A DNA stretch of 64,000 nucleotides from Geodermatophilus ruber (GTDB lineage Bacteria > Actinomycetota > Actinomycetes > Mycobacteriales > Geodermatophilaceae), in assembly GCF_900114385.1 (NCBI RefSeq), contig NZ_FOSW01000015.1, positions 62,001 to 126,000 of the forward strand. The letters run 5' to 3'. A program made the translations under genes and the position numbers. Positions within the stretch are counted from its first letter, which is position 1. The number at the start of each line of letters is the position of its first letter. Positions 40,828 to 48,415 of the stretch are shown here, piece after piece. A model generated the notes under the pieces. That model saw nothing but the letters and a program-made list of their open reading frames with translations. It searched no databases and was not told where the DNA came from.

Positions 40828-41874
40828 GTGGCACAGGTCGGGGTCGAGAGCGTGCTCGTGGCGGGGCGGGGGCCGGCTGCCTGCGCGGTGGTGCTGGCCT
40901 GCTCCCGGCTGGGGATCAAGACCGTGGCCGTGCACTCGGAGGCGGATCGGTCCGCCCGCCACGTCCACCTGGCCGACGACGCCGTGCTGCTCGGCCCCGC
41001 GGCCGCGGCCGAGTCCTACCTCGCCGTCGACCGGATCGTGGAGGCCGCCCGCCGCAGCGGGGTGGGCGCGGTGCTGCCCGTCCCGCCGGCGCTGGCCGGG
41101 AACGCCCGGCTGGCCGGCGCGGTCATCGCCGCCGGGCTGGCCTGGTGCGGTCCGCCGGCGGCGGTGTTGGAGCGCCTGGGGGGCGATGGCGTCGAGCCGG
41201 CCAGCGAGCGGGGCTTCCTCGCCTGGGTGACCGAGGCAGGGCTGCACTGCACGACCCCCGTCGTCCGGGACCGCGCGGCCGGCATCGCCCGCGTCTCCTG
41301 GACCCCCGAGGACCCGGTCGACCTGCCGCCCGCCGCCGAGCGGCTGGCCGACATCGGCTGGCGCGGCCTGGTGACCGTCGGCATCGCCCCCGACGGCGAG
41401 CTGGCCGAGGTGGCTGCGGGCTTCTCCCTCGACATGGCGGTGCTGGAGCGTGCGCACGGCGTGGACGCGGTCGAGCTCGCCGTGAGCAGCGCGACCGGCG
41501 GCCGGCCGGTCACCGTCCCGACGCCCGCAGGCGCCCCGCGCAAGGCCGTCGTCGTCCAGCTGCGGTCGACCCTGCCGCCGGGCACGGCGGGTCGGGTCAC
41601 CGGCCGGCTGCCCGAGTCCGGCTCACGAGCGCGCCGCCCGCGGGACGCCGATGTCGTGGCCGTGAGCGGCTACGACGTCGGCGACCGGCTCGACGGCTGG
41701 TACGACGCCCTTCTCGCCACCGTCAGCGCCGGTGCCGCGGACACGGCCACCGCCGCGCGCGCGGCCGGCGGGGTGCTCGCCGGCCTGCCGGACCTCGGGG
41801 TGCCGCACGACGGCCCGGAGATCCGCCCGGTGCTCGACCGGCTGGCGGCCGGGTACCCCGCGCCGGGGGCCTGA
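40828..41874 (+). CDS. degenerate biotin carboxylase-like protein
   Basis: 348 residues. The first 110 follow the biotin carboxylase N-terminal domain (VLVAGRGPAACAVVLACSRL; KTVAVHSEADRSARHVHLAD; SYLAVDRIVEAARRSGVGAV), but the glycine-rich ATP-grasp loop is not present and later sequence only loosely resembles the ATP-grasp and C-terminal parts. Probably catalytically inactive or with altered function. GTG 40828. It precedes a biotinyl carrier gene, so it may interact with that protein; this is inference. Confidence 0.72.
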   Translation: MAQVGVESVLVAGRGPAACAVVLACSRLGIKTVAVHSEADRSARHVHLADDAVLLGPAAAAESYLAVDRIVEAARRSGVGAVLPVPPALAGNARLAGAVIAAGLAWCGPPAAVLERLGGDGVEPASERGFLAWVTEAGLHCTTPVVRDRAAGIARVSWTPEDPVDLPPAAERLADIGWRGLVTVGIAPDGELAEVAAGFSLDMAVLERAHGVDAVELAVSSATGGRPVTVPTPAGAPRKAVVVQLRSTLPPGTAGRVTGRLPESGSRARRPRDADVVAVSGYDVGDRLDGWYDALLATVSAGAADTATAARAAGGVLAGLPDLGVPHDGPEIRPVLDRLAAGYPAPGA

Positions 41875-41941
41875 CGCGCGGCGCGGACGGACCGTGCTGC
41901 CGTCGTGCTTGGATGAGCGGAGGTCGGTCTGGGAGGTGCCC

Positions 41942-42163
41942 GTGTTGGTCGAGGAGATCCACGCCGAGATGGTCTCGAGCGTCTGGAAGGTGCTGGTGCA
42001 GCCCGGCGCCCGGGTGGACGCCGGCGACACGCTGGTCATCCTCGAGTCGATGAAGATGGAGATCCCCGTCCTCACCGAGCACGCCGGGACGGTGCGGGAG
42101 CTGCACGTCGTCGAGGGGGAGGTCCTCCAGGAGGGCGATCTCATCGCGACCGTCGACGGCTGA
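41942..42163 (+). CDS. biotin/lipoyl-binding carrier protein (TB7.3-like)
   Basis: 73 residues of biotinyl domain with ESMKMEIPV (Lys38 would be biotinylated) and the flanking PGARVDAGDTLVIL and AGTVRELHVVEGEVLQEGD strands. It matches the mycobacterial biotinylated protein Rv3221c, located between rshA/sigH and pdtaS as here. GTG 41942 follows GGGAGG by 5 bases. No complete carboxylase is adjacent, so its acceptor enzyme is unknown. Confidence 0.92.
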   Translation: MLVEEIHAEMVSSVWKVLVQPGARVDAGDTLVILESMKMEIPVLTEHAGTVRELHVVEGEVLQEGDLIATVDG

Positions 42164-42235
42164 CGCCGCACTCCGGGAGGCCAGGCCGCGCGGATTCCTG
42201 CGAGAGTGTCAGCCCGCTACCTGCAGTTCTCCCGC

Positions 42236-42320
42236 GAGCGGCACTGCGCGGGTTCTCCTCTGAACGGCACTGTCCCGTCCGTGCCTTCTGCTGAACGACA
42301 CGGCGTCCGCTGAACGACCC
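42236..42320. repeat. left inward repeat array of the TIR element
   Basis: Four degenerate copies of GAACGACACTG begin at 42236 (GAGCGGCACTG), 42262 (GAACGGCACTG), 42293 (GAACGACACGG) and 42312 (GAACGACCC), spaced 26, 31 and 19 bases. Confidence 0.65.
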
Positions 42321-42418
42321 TTCTGGGGCTGCGTCGCGGTCCGTCGGACGACGATGTGCAGCTGCCGCGGTGGATGGACCCGGCCAAGAACCCGTACATC
42401 CGCATCGGCGTCTACTGA
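42314..42418 (+). pseudogene. 3' remnant of a gene carried in the TIR element
   Basis: A 35-codon open stretch ends at TGA 42416-42418 and reads LRRGPSDDDVQLPRWMDPAK then NPYIRIGVY. Every codon in the second half ends in G or C except one, as in real genes here, but a stop lies just upstream (TGA 42311) and no start is present. I do not recognise the parent protein. Confidence 0.45.
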
Positions 42419-42479
42419 GCCCCCACGCAGCGGTTTCGCCGCTATCTTCCCGCGGTATCCGACCGTGAAGAGGGCGAGC

Positions 42480-42950
42480 GTGGGCATCAAGGCAGGCGCG
42501 GGTGTGCTGGCGGCACTGGTTGTGGGGACGGCGCTCGGCGCGCTCTCCCGCGGGCTGATGTCGTTGGTGTCGTTGGCGGCATCGGGATCGAGCTCGTTCT
42601 CCGTGACCGGTACGTCGTTTGTGCTGCTGCTCTACGCGCTCGTGCTCGTCCCTGGGGGCGTGGTCGCGGCACTCACCACGCACTGGGTCCGGTGGCTGCT
42701 GCCGGCGGCCGGGGCGCTCTTCCTGTGCGTTCCGGCGATCGGGGTGGCCAGCGAGGAGATCGGCGCGACGACCGGATTCGGGCTCGGTCAGTGGCTGGGC
42801 GTAGGCGCGGGCGGCGCCGCCATCTTCGCGACGATCGCGCTGCTGCCGGTTCTCACCGTCCGGCTGGCCGACCGGTGGCTCGGCCGCCGGGCGGGTGCGC
42901 CGGCCTGCGTCGGAGCAGAACCCGCGGTCAGCGACGCCACAGCTCGGTGA
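42480..42950 (+). CDS. four-helix membrane protein, cargo of the TIR element
   Basis: 156 residues with four predicted membrane helices: AGVLAALVVGTALGALSRGL, SFVLLLYALVLVPGGVVAAL, WLLPAAGALFLCVPAIGVAS and AAIFATIALLPVLTVRLADR, with a short basic-rich tail. No domain I recognise. GTG 42480 is preceded by AAGAGGG; GTG 42465 is an alternative. It is the only full gene within the inverted-repeat element and has no equivalent at this place in mycobacterial synteny. Confidence 0.7.
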   Translation: MGIKAGAGVLAALVVGTALGALSRGLMSLVSLAASGSSSFSVTGTSFVLLLYALVLVPGGVVAALTTHWVRWLLPAAGALFLCVPAIGVASEEIGATTGFGLGQWLGVGAGGAAIFATIALLPVLTVRLADRWLGRRAGAPACVGAEPAVSDATAR

Positions 42951-43043
42951 TCGCTAGGCCGCGCTTGGCGAACACCCGCCGCGGACGTATGACGAGTCAG
43001 GACGCTCTCGGCGGCAGTGGGAGACCGAACTGGCGGCGGGCTC

Positions 43044-43107
43044 AGAGTGTCGTTCATCGGAGCGGCAGTGTCGTTCGCCAGAGGACGTAGGCGTAGGGCT
43101 GTCGCTC
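43044..43107. repeat. right inward repeat array of the TIR element
   Basis: On the minus strand, GAACGACACTCTG (from 43055), GAACGACACTG (from 43076) and GAGCGACAGCC (from 43107), spaced 21 and 31 bases, mirror the left array. Confidence 0.65.
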
Positions 43108-43145
43108 GTTAGACCGGCGACACTCTCGCTGGAATCCGCGGGCCG

Positions 43146-43223
43146 CCACCGACGTGGACGTCGATGGTCAGCTCGGCGATGCGGGGGACGTCCTCCGGGC
43201 CGGCGTCCTCGATGGACACGGAC
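43146..43223 (-). pseudogene. possible N-terminal fragment of a GNAT-type protein
   Basis: Minus-strand codons from GTG 43223 read SIEDAGPEDVPRIAELTIDV then HVGGG and run into the right end of the TIR element. The pattern looks like a GNAT first strand and helix. If the element is removed, the frame continues into unrelated spacer beside the biotinyl gene, so the fragment was short before insertion. Confidence 0.35.
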
Positions 43224-43276
43224 GACGCGTCGGCGGTGGGCAGCCCGGGCGGGGGCCGCCCTACCCTCGGGGCACC

Positions 43277-44761
43277 ATGAGCAGCCTCTCCGAACGCCTC
43301 ACGCGGGGCTCGGCGTCCCAGCCCGCCCAGATCGACCACGCCCGCCGGCTGGTCGCCGACTGGCAGCTGCTGGCCGACCTCTCCTTCGCCGACCTCACCC
43401 TGTGGGTGCCGCTCGCCGACGGCGGCTGGTGGTGCGTGGCGCAGGTGCGGCCGCTGACCGCCCCCACCAGCCAGCCCGAGGACCTGGTCGGCGCCGAGGT
43501 GTCCGGGCCGGCCGCGGAGCCGTTCGTGGTGGCCCACCGGGACGGGCGCCCGGTCACCGAGGGGGAGCCGGACTGGTCGGGCAGCACCCCGCGCCGGCGG
43601 GAGGTCGTCCCGGTACGCCACGACGGCGTGGTCGTCGCCGTCCTGGCCCGCGACACGAACCTCGCGGCGACCCGGGCGCCGTCCACCCTGGAGCTCACCT
43701 ATCTCGACATCGCGGCCGATCTCTGCCTCATGGTGTCGGCCGGCACCTTCCCCCCGGAGAAGCTGGTCGACGCCGAGATGAGCCCGCGGGCCGGTGACGG
43801 TCTGGTGCGGCTGAACAGCACCGGCTGCGCCGTCTACGCCAGCCCCAACGCGTTGTCGGCCTACCGCCGGATCGGGGTGCGCGGCGACGTCGTCGGCGCC
43901 GACCTGGCCCGGCTCACCCGGGACGTGGCGGTCGACCGGGTGGCCGGCGAGGCGGTGGCGGCCGGGATCCGGGCCGCGGCGGCCGGGCGGTTCCCCGACC
44001 CCATGGACGTCGAGGGCGCGACGGCCACGATGCTGGTGCGCGCGCTGCCCCTGCAGGCCCCCGGCGAGGAGGCCGGCGCCCTGGTGCTGGTCCGCGACGT
44101 GACCGACGTCCGCCGCCGCGACCGGGCGCTGCTCACCAAGGACGCCACGATCCGCGAGATCCACCACCGGGTGAAGAACAACCTCCAGACGGTGGCCGCG
44201 CTGCTGCGCCTGCAGGCCCGCCGGATGACGGAGCCGGCCGCCCGGGAGGCGCTGGAGGAGTCGGTGCGGCGGGTGTCCTCGATCGCGGTCGTCCACGAGA
44301 CGCTGGCCGGCAGCCGGGAGGACGTGGTGGACGTCGACGACGTCCTCGACCAGGTGCTGCCGATGCTGGGCGACCTCACCTCGGTCGGCCCGGCGGCGAG
44401 GACCCGGCGGATCGGGCAGATCGGCGAGCTGCCGTCGGTGACCGCGACGCCGCTGGTGCTGGCGGTCACCGAGCTGCTGCACAACGCCGCGGAGCACGCC
44501 TTCCGGGACGGGGCGCCCGGCAGCATCGAACTCGTGGCCGAACGGGACGGGGAGGACCTCGTCGTCCGGGTGCGGGACGACGGCCGCGGCCTGCCGGAGG
44601 GCTTCGACCCGGTCGCCAGCGACGGGCTGGGCCTGCAGATCGTGCGCACACTGGTCACCAGCGAGCTCGACGGCACCCTGGTCATGGGCCCCCCTGCCGG
44701 CGACCGGCCGGGCACCGAGGTGGTCCTGACCCTGCCCGGCGCGGGTCGCCTCCGCCGCTGA
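43277..44761 (+). CDS. pdtaS: two-component sensor histidine kinase PdtaS
   Basis: 494 residues: N-terminal GAF-like domain (about 1-150), PAS-like domain (about 160-285), then HisKA_2 with phospho-acceptor His near 296 (REIHHRVKNNLQTVAALLRL) and an HATPase_c domain (VTELLHNAAEHAF; VRDDGRGLPEG; GLGLQIVRTLV). It is soluble, without membrane helices. In mycobacteria PdtaS phosphorylates the ANTAR regulator PdtaR; the partner is not in the adjacent sequence. ATG 43277. It converges on whiB1 as in mycobacteria. Confidence 0.93.
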   Translation: MSSLSERLTRGSASQPAQIDHARRLVADWQLLADLSFADLTLWVPLADGGWWCVAQVRPLTAPTSQPEDLVGAEVSGPAAEPFVVAHRDGRPVTEGEPDWSGSTPRRREVVPVRHDGVVVAVLARDTNLAATRAPSTLELTYLDIAADLCLMVSAGTFPPEKLVDAEMSPRAGDGLVRLNSTGCAVYASPNALSAYRRIGVRGDVVGADLARLTRDVAVDRVAGEAVAAGIRAAAAGRFPDPMDVEGATATMLVRALPLQAPGEEAGALVLVRDVTDVRRRDRALLTKDATIREIHHRVKNNLQTVAALLRLQARRMTEPAAREALEESVRRVSSIAVVHETLAGSREDVVDVDDVLDQVLPMLGDLTSVGPAARTRRIGQIGELPSVTATPLVLAVTELLHNAAEHAFRDGAPGSIELVAERDGEDLVVRVRDDGRGLPEGFDPVASDGLGLQIVRTLVTSELDGTLVMGPPAGDRPGTEVVLTLPGAGRLRR

Positions 44762-44803
44762 GGGGCGATGTCCGCTGAGGGGCGATGTCCGCTGAGGGGC
44801 GAT
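44755..44803. repeat. 17-bp tandem repeat at the pdtaS stop codon
   Basis: About 2.8 copies of CGCTGAGGGGCGATGTC; the first copy contains the pdtaS TGA. Each copy offers a TGA and an ATG. Confidence 0.75.
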
Positions 44804-44842
44804 GACACCGCCGTCCCTGCCGGATGACGAGGCACCAAGCCG

Positions 44843-44875
44843 CGAGGCCGGCCCGGGGAACCCGGACCGGCCTCG
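44843..44875. terminator. hairpin between pdtaS and whiB1
   Basis: CGAGGCCGG (44843-44851) pairs with CCGGCCTCG (44867-44875), with GGG/CCC inside; it serves convergent pdtaS and whiB1. Confidence 0.7.
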
Positions 44876-44933
44876 TGACGGTTCTGTGCGGCGGGGCCGG
44901 GCGGGGAAGCCCGGCCGCCGGTGTGCGGGACGC

Positions 44934-45185
44934 TCAGGCGGTGTGCACCCGGGTGCGAGCCTGGCGCCGCTTGAGGGCGCGCCGCTCGTCCTCGGACAGT
45001 CCGCCCCAGACTCCGGAGTCCTGACCCGAGCGCAGGGCCCAGTCCAGGCACGACTCCATCACCGGGCAACGCCGGCACACACCCTTCGCCTGCTCGATCT
45101 GAACGAGCGCGGGGCCGGTCGTCCCGATGGGGAAGAACAGCTCCGGGTCCTCGTCGCGGCAGAGCGCGCGGTGGCGCCAGTCCAT
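44934..45185 (-). CDS. whiB1: WhiB1 transcriptional regulator
   Basis: 83 residues starting MDWRHRALCRDEDPELFFPI. Iron-sulfur ligands Cys9, Cys37, Cys40 and Cys46 are at the same positions as in mycobacterial WhiB1, followed by DSGVWGGLSEDERRALKRR. The protein binds the primary sigma factor and responds to nitric oxide. ATG 45185 has GAGGAGA upstream and agrees with the homologue; the frame is open further upstream. The 340-base region before it is AT-richer and probably holds its promoter. Confidence 0.96.
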   Translation of the reverse strand: MDWRHRALCRDEDPELFFPIGTTGPALVQIEQAKGVCRRCPVMESCLDWALRSGQDSGVWGGLSEDERRALKRRQARTRVHTA

Positions 45186-45526
45186 GGCTGTGTTCTCCTC
45201 GATGTCGTCTACGGTGTGGTGCATCAGTCGCCGGCCTCGGACCGCTCCGCAGGCCGACACCGGGTTGCCCAGCGCCATGGCACAGCGACTTAGTGCATTT
45301 GTTACCGACAGGTTGCTTTCCTACCGCGATGTTTTCACGGTGCGGGGACCTGTCAAGCAGAACGAGGGCATCGGTCGACCCCTCGTGAGCAAGCTCACCA
45401 CGGGCATGCTAGGTGTGCCACTCGACCGGACGATCGGACCGCGATTCCCGTTGACAATGTTCGCTGCTCGTGAATGACCGCCGGGAAGACCCGCAATTCC
45501 GAGAATAATGGGTCTCGCTCGGGAAT
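45186..45526 (-). promoter_or_regulatory. whiB1 upstream region with candidate promoter and inverted repeat
   Basis: No gene is supportable here. On the minus strand TTGACA (45356-45351) may be a -35 box. About 10 bases further lies ACCGTGA-AAACA-TCGCGGT (45341-45323), an inverted repeat with one mismatch and a weak resemblance to CRP sites; mycobacterial whiB1 is CRP-controlled. The exact promoter is uncertain. Confidence 0.4.
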
Positions 45527-46549
45527 TCAGCGAAGGACGCGCAGTGCGGCCGGAACGCTGCGGACCCGCAGGCCGGTCGCCGTCCCCAGGTGGTCACCGT
45601 CGAGCTGCCAGCCCTGGGGGCGGGTCGCGGTCAGGGTGAACTCGTCGAGGTCGTGCCGGCGGTGCACGCCGCGCCCCCGCGCGTCCGGCCGGCGGGCCAG
45701 GACCTGCCGCACGTGGTGCAGCATCCGCGGCACCCCCATCCGGCCCATGGCGAAGACGTCCAGGCCGGTGTCGAACGAGGCCTCGGGGGACGGGTTGACC
45801 GGCCGGGCCCCCAGGTAGGTCCACGGGGCGACGTTGGACACCAGGCAGAGGAAGAGCCCGTCCAGCGCAGGCTCGCCGGGGACCTCCAGGGTCATCGCCG
45901 GGCGCCGCCGCTCCCGACCCAGCACGAACAGGCTGGTGGCCTCCCACACGTACAGCGCGCCGGTGGAGCGCCGCCCGCGGCGCCGGTGTGCCTCGACCCG
46001 GCCGATGACGTCGGCGTCGAAGCCCAGCCCCGCGGAGAAGGCGAACCAGCGCGGGGCGGTCCACTCCGGATGGGCCGCGGCCCCGGCGTCGGCCGCGGCC
46101 CGGGCGAGCGCGGGGTCGGGGACCGCGGCCGGGACGGCGCTCGCACCGCGGACGCTGACGGTGCCCAGGGAGACCCGGCGGGTGCGCCCGGCCCGCAGCG
46201 CGTCGACGATCTCGGTGGTGGCCCTCACCGGGTCCCGGGAGCGGCCCAGGGCCCGCGAGAACACGTTGGTGGAACCGCCGGGGACCACGGCGAGCAGCGG
46301 GACGTCGGGGCCCGGGCCGGCGTGCAGCAGCCCGTTGACGACCTCGTTGACCGTCCCGTCACCGCCGAGGGCGACGACGAGGTCGACGCCCTCGGCGGCC
46401 GCCTGCCGGGCCAGCTCGCTGGCGTGCCCGCGGTGGGCGGTCTCGGCGAGGTCCACCTTCAGCTCGTCGGCCAGCATGCCCAGGACGGCGTCGCGCATGG
46501 TGCGGCTGGTGGTCGTCGCCGCGAGGTTGGCCACCACGAGCGCACGCAT
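45527..46549 (-). CDS. diacylglycerol/lipid kinase family protein
   Basis: 340 residues. The DAGK catalytic core has LVVALGGDGTVNEVVNGLLH near 57-76 and LLAVVPGGSTNVFSRALGRS; the C-terminal lobe includes GLGFDADVIGRVEAHRRRGR and a LDGDHLG end motif. It phosphorylates diacylglycerol or a related lipid. ATG 46549. It is upstream of whiB1 on the same strand, as with Rv3218 in mycobacteria, and divergent from a membrane protein gene. Confidence 0.9.
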   Translation of the reverse strand: MRALVVANLAATTTSRTMRDAVLGMLADELKVDLAETAHRGHASELARQAAAEGVDLVVALGGDGTVNEVVNGLLHAGPGPDVPLLAVVPGGSTNVFSRALGRSRDPVRATTEIVDALRAGRTRRVSLGTVSVRGASAVPAAVPDPALARAAADAGAAAHPEWTAPRWFAFSAGLGFDADVIGRVEAHRRRGRRSTGALYVWEATSLFVLGRERRRPAMTLEVPGEPALDGLFLCLVSNVAPWTYLGARPVNPSPEASFDTGLDVFAMGRMGVPRMLHHVRQVLARRPDARGRGVHRRHDLDEFTLTATRPQGWQLDGDHLGTATGLRVRSVPAALRVLR

Positions 46550-46627
46550 GGTGACCAGGCTAGCCAGCGCCGGCCCCGGGTCCGGTCAGGAACCGGGCAG
46601 CGGCGGGTGCCGCGTACCCTCGCGCCC

Positions 46628-47110
46628 GTGACCGAGGAGCGCGGACAGCGGCCGTCGCAGGGCCGCAGGCGGGCCGAGCGGCTGCTCGGCGGCGCTGCCG
46701 AGCCCGCCGCGCCGCGGCCCGCGCGGCCGGCGTCGGAGGCCCCGCCCGCGGTCCGCCGGGCGGCGCTGGTGGTTGCCGTCGAGGCCGCCGGGCTCGCCGT
46801 CCTGGCGCTCGTGCTGCTGTACCTGACGTTCGCCTCGACCCCCGAGAGCACCGGGCGGGCGCTGGCCGAGGTCGTCTACGTGGGGTTCTTCGCAGTGCTG
46901 CTGGGTGCGGCGGCGGTCGGGCTGTGGCGGGTGTCGGGCTGGGCGCGCGGGCCGGTGATCGTGCTGCAGATCCTGCTGGGGCTCTTCGGCTACTACTCCG
47001 CCTTCGAGTGGGGCGGGGCGTTCGTCGGAATCCCGATCCTGGCCCTGGTCGGCCTGGAGCTGTACCTGCTGGCCACGCCCGAGGCGCGGCTGGCCTTCCA
47101 CGACCGCTGA
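46628..47110 (+). CDS. conserved integral membrane protein
   Basis: 160 residues. A basic, Ala/Pro-rich cytoplasmic N-terminus (about 45 residues) precedes four membrane helices: AALVVAVEAAGLAVLALVLL, LAEVVYVGFFAVLLGAAAVG, GPVIVLQILLGLFGYYSAFE and GAFVGIPILALVGLELYLLA. Function unknown; similar proteins sit beside the diacylglycerol kinase gene in mycobacteria (Rv3217c). GTG 46628. Confidence 0.82.
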   Translation: MTEERGQRPSQGRRRAERLLGGAAEPAAPRPARPASEAPPAVRRAALVVAVEAAGLAVLALVLLYLTFASTPESTGRALAEVVYVGFFAVLLGAAAVGLWRVSGWARGPVIVLQILLGLFGYYSAFEWGGAFVGIPILALVGLELYLLATPEARLAFHDR

Positions 47111-47135
47111 GCCCCGCTGCCGGGCCCCGGCGGCC

Positions 47136-47918
47136 TCACACCAGGTCGACGACGTCGGCGATGGAGTCCACGACCCGGGCCGGCCGGAACGGGAAGCGGC
47201 TGACCTCGGCGGCCGTGGTCGAGCCGGTGAGCACCAGGATCGTCTCCAGTCCGGCCTCGATGCCGGCGACGACGTCGGTGTCCATCCGGTCGCCGATCAT
47301 CACCGTGGACTCCGAGTGCGCCTCGATCCGGTTCATCGCGCTGCGGAACATCATCGGGTTCGGCTTGCCCACGAAGTAGGGCTTCGCCCCGGTGGCCTGG
47401 GTGATCAGCGCGGCCACCGCGCCGGTCGCCGGGAGCGGGCCCTCCGGGGAGGGCCCGGTGACATCGGGGTTGGTGGCGATGAACCGGGCGCCCTGACCGA
47501 CCAGCCGGATCGCCCGGGTGATGGCCTCGAAGGAGTAGGTGCGCGTCTCCCCGAGGACGACGTAGTCCGGGTCGGTGTCGGTGAGGGTGTAGCCGGCCTC
47601 GTAGAGCGCGGTGGTCAGGCCCGCCTCGCCGATCACGTACGCCGACCCGCCGGGGCACTGGGCGGACAGGAAGGTCGCGGTCGCCAGGGCCGAGGTCCAG
47701 ATCGCCTCCTCCGGCACGGTCAGGCCGGAGCGGGCGAGCCGGGCGGCGAGATCCCGCGGCGTGAAGATCGAGTTGTTGGTGAGCACGAGGAACCGGCGGC
47801 CGCACTCGACCAGGCGCTCCAGGAAATCCGCCGCGCCGGGCAGCGCCTGCCCCTCGTGGACCAGGACGCCGTCCATGTCGGTGAGCCAGCACTCGGCCGG
47901 GATCCGCTCGAGGCTCAT
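47136..47918 (-). CDS. HAD-IIA family hydrolase (NagD-like phosphatase)
   Basis: 260 residues. Nucleophile motif LTDMDGVLVHEG at about 12-23, FLVLTNNSIFTPRDLAARLA (motif II, TNN), the type IIA cap in the middle, PYFVGKPNPMMFRSAMNRI (motif III Lys) and MIGDRMDTDVVAGIEAGLET (motif IV). Substrate is likely a small phosphomonoester. ATG 47918 overlaps the stop of the upstream GNAT gene (ATGA), so the two are coupled. Confidence 0.9.
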   Translation of the reverse strand: MSLERIPAECWLTDMDGVLVHEGQALPGAADFLERLVECGRRFLVLTNNSIFTPRDLAARLARSGLTVPEEAIWTSALATATFLSAQCPGGSAYVIGEAGLTTALYEAGYTLTDTDPDYVVLGETRTYSFEAITRAIRLVGQGARFIATNPDVTGPSPEGPLPATGAVAALITQATGAKPYFVGKPNPMMFRSAMNRIEAHSESTVMIGDRMDTDVVAGIEAGLETILVLTGSTTAAEVSRFPFRPARVVDSIADVVDLV

Positions 47919-48415
47919 GACGCGCGGCGGTCGGCGGCGAACTCGGACAGGGCCTCGTCGGTGAGCCGGAAGACCGTCCACTCGTCCATCGGCACGGCGC
48001 CGGCGGCCTTGTAGAACTCGATCGACGGGGTGTTCCAGTCCAGCACCCACCACTCCAGCCGGCTGTAGCCGCGCTGCACGCACGTCTCGGCCAGCGTGCG
48101 CAGCAGCTCACGGCCCAGACCGCTGCCCCGGTGCTGGGGCTGCACGTACAAATCCTCGAGGTAGATGCCGTGGGTCCCACGCCAGGTGGAGAAGTTGAGG
48201 AACCACAGCGCCATGCCCACGACCTCGCCGGCGGCCACCCCCTCGTCAGCCACTGCGACGTGCCCGAACAGCGCCGGGGAGTCGCCGAACAGGGCGGCGG
48301 TGAGCTGTTCCTCGGTCAGCCGCACCTCGTGCGCGGCCTTCTCGTACTCGGCCAGCTCGCGGACGAGCCCCACCACGACGGGGACGTCGGCGGGTCGGAT
48401 GGGCCGCACGGTCAT
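47915..48415 (-). CDS. GNAT family N-acetyltransferase, diamine acetyltransferase-like
   Basis: 166 residues: VRPIRPADVPVVVGLVRELA, LWFLNFSTWRGTHGIYLEDL, the acetyl-CoA loop QPQHRGSGLGRELLRTLAET and RLEWWVLDWNTPSIEFYKAA, the spermidine/diamine acetyltransferase pattern. ATG 48415 overlaps the pssA stop; the gene end overlaps the HAD start. A four-gene minus-strand run psd-pssA-GNAT-HAD results. Confidence 0.88.
   Translation of the reverse strand: MTVRPIRPADVPVVVGLVRELAEYEKAAHEVRLTEEQLTAALFGDSPALFGHVAVADEGVAAGEVVGMALWFLNFSTWRGTHGIYLEDLYVQPQHRGSGLGRELLRTLAETCVQRGYSRLEWWVLDWNTPSIEFYKAAGAVPMDEWTVFRLTDEALSEFAADRRAS

Larger units (their letters stand above)
42189..43140. mobile_element. 952-bp terminal-inverted-repeat element with 5-bp target duplication
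   Basis: Ends are inverted copies of CGCGGATTCC, one variable base, GCGAGAGTGTC (21 of 22 match; left 42189-42210, right 43140-43119). The 5 bases GGCCG occur directly outside both ends (42184-42188 and 43141-43145), as expected from transposition. Just inside each end lie repeated GAACGACACTG-like words pointing inward (four left, three right). It carries a four-helix membrane protein gene and a gene 3' remnant but no transposase, so it is non-autonomous. It splits the conserved biotinyl protein-pdtaS spacing. Confidence 0.72.
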
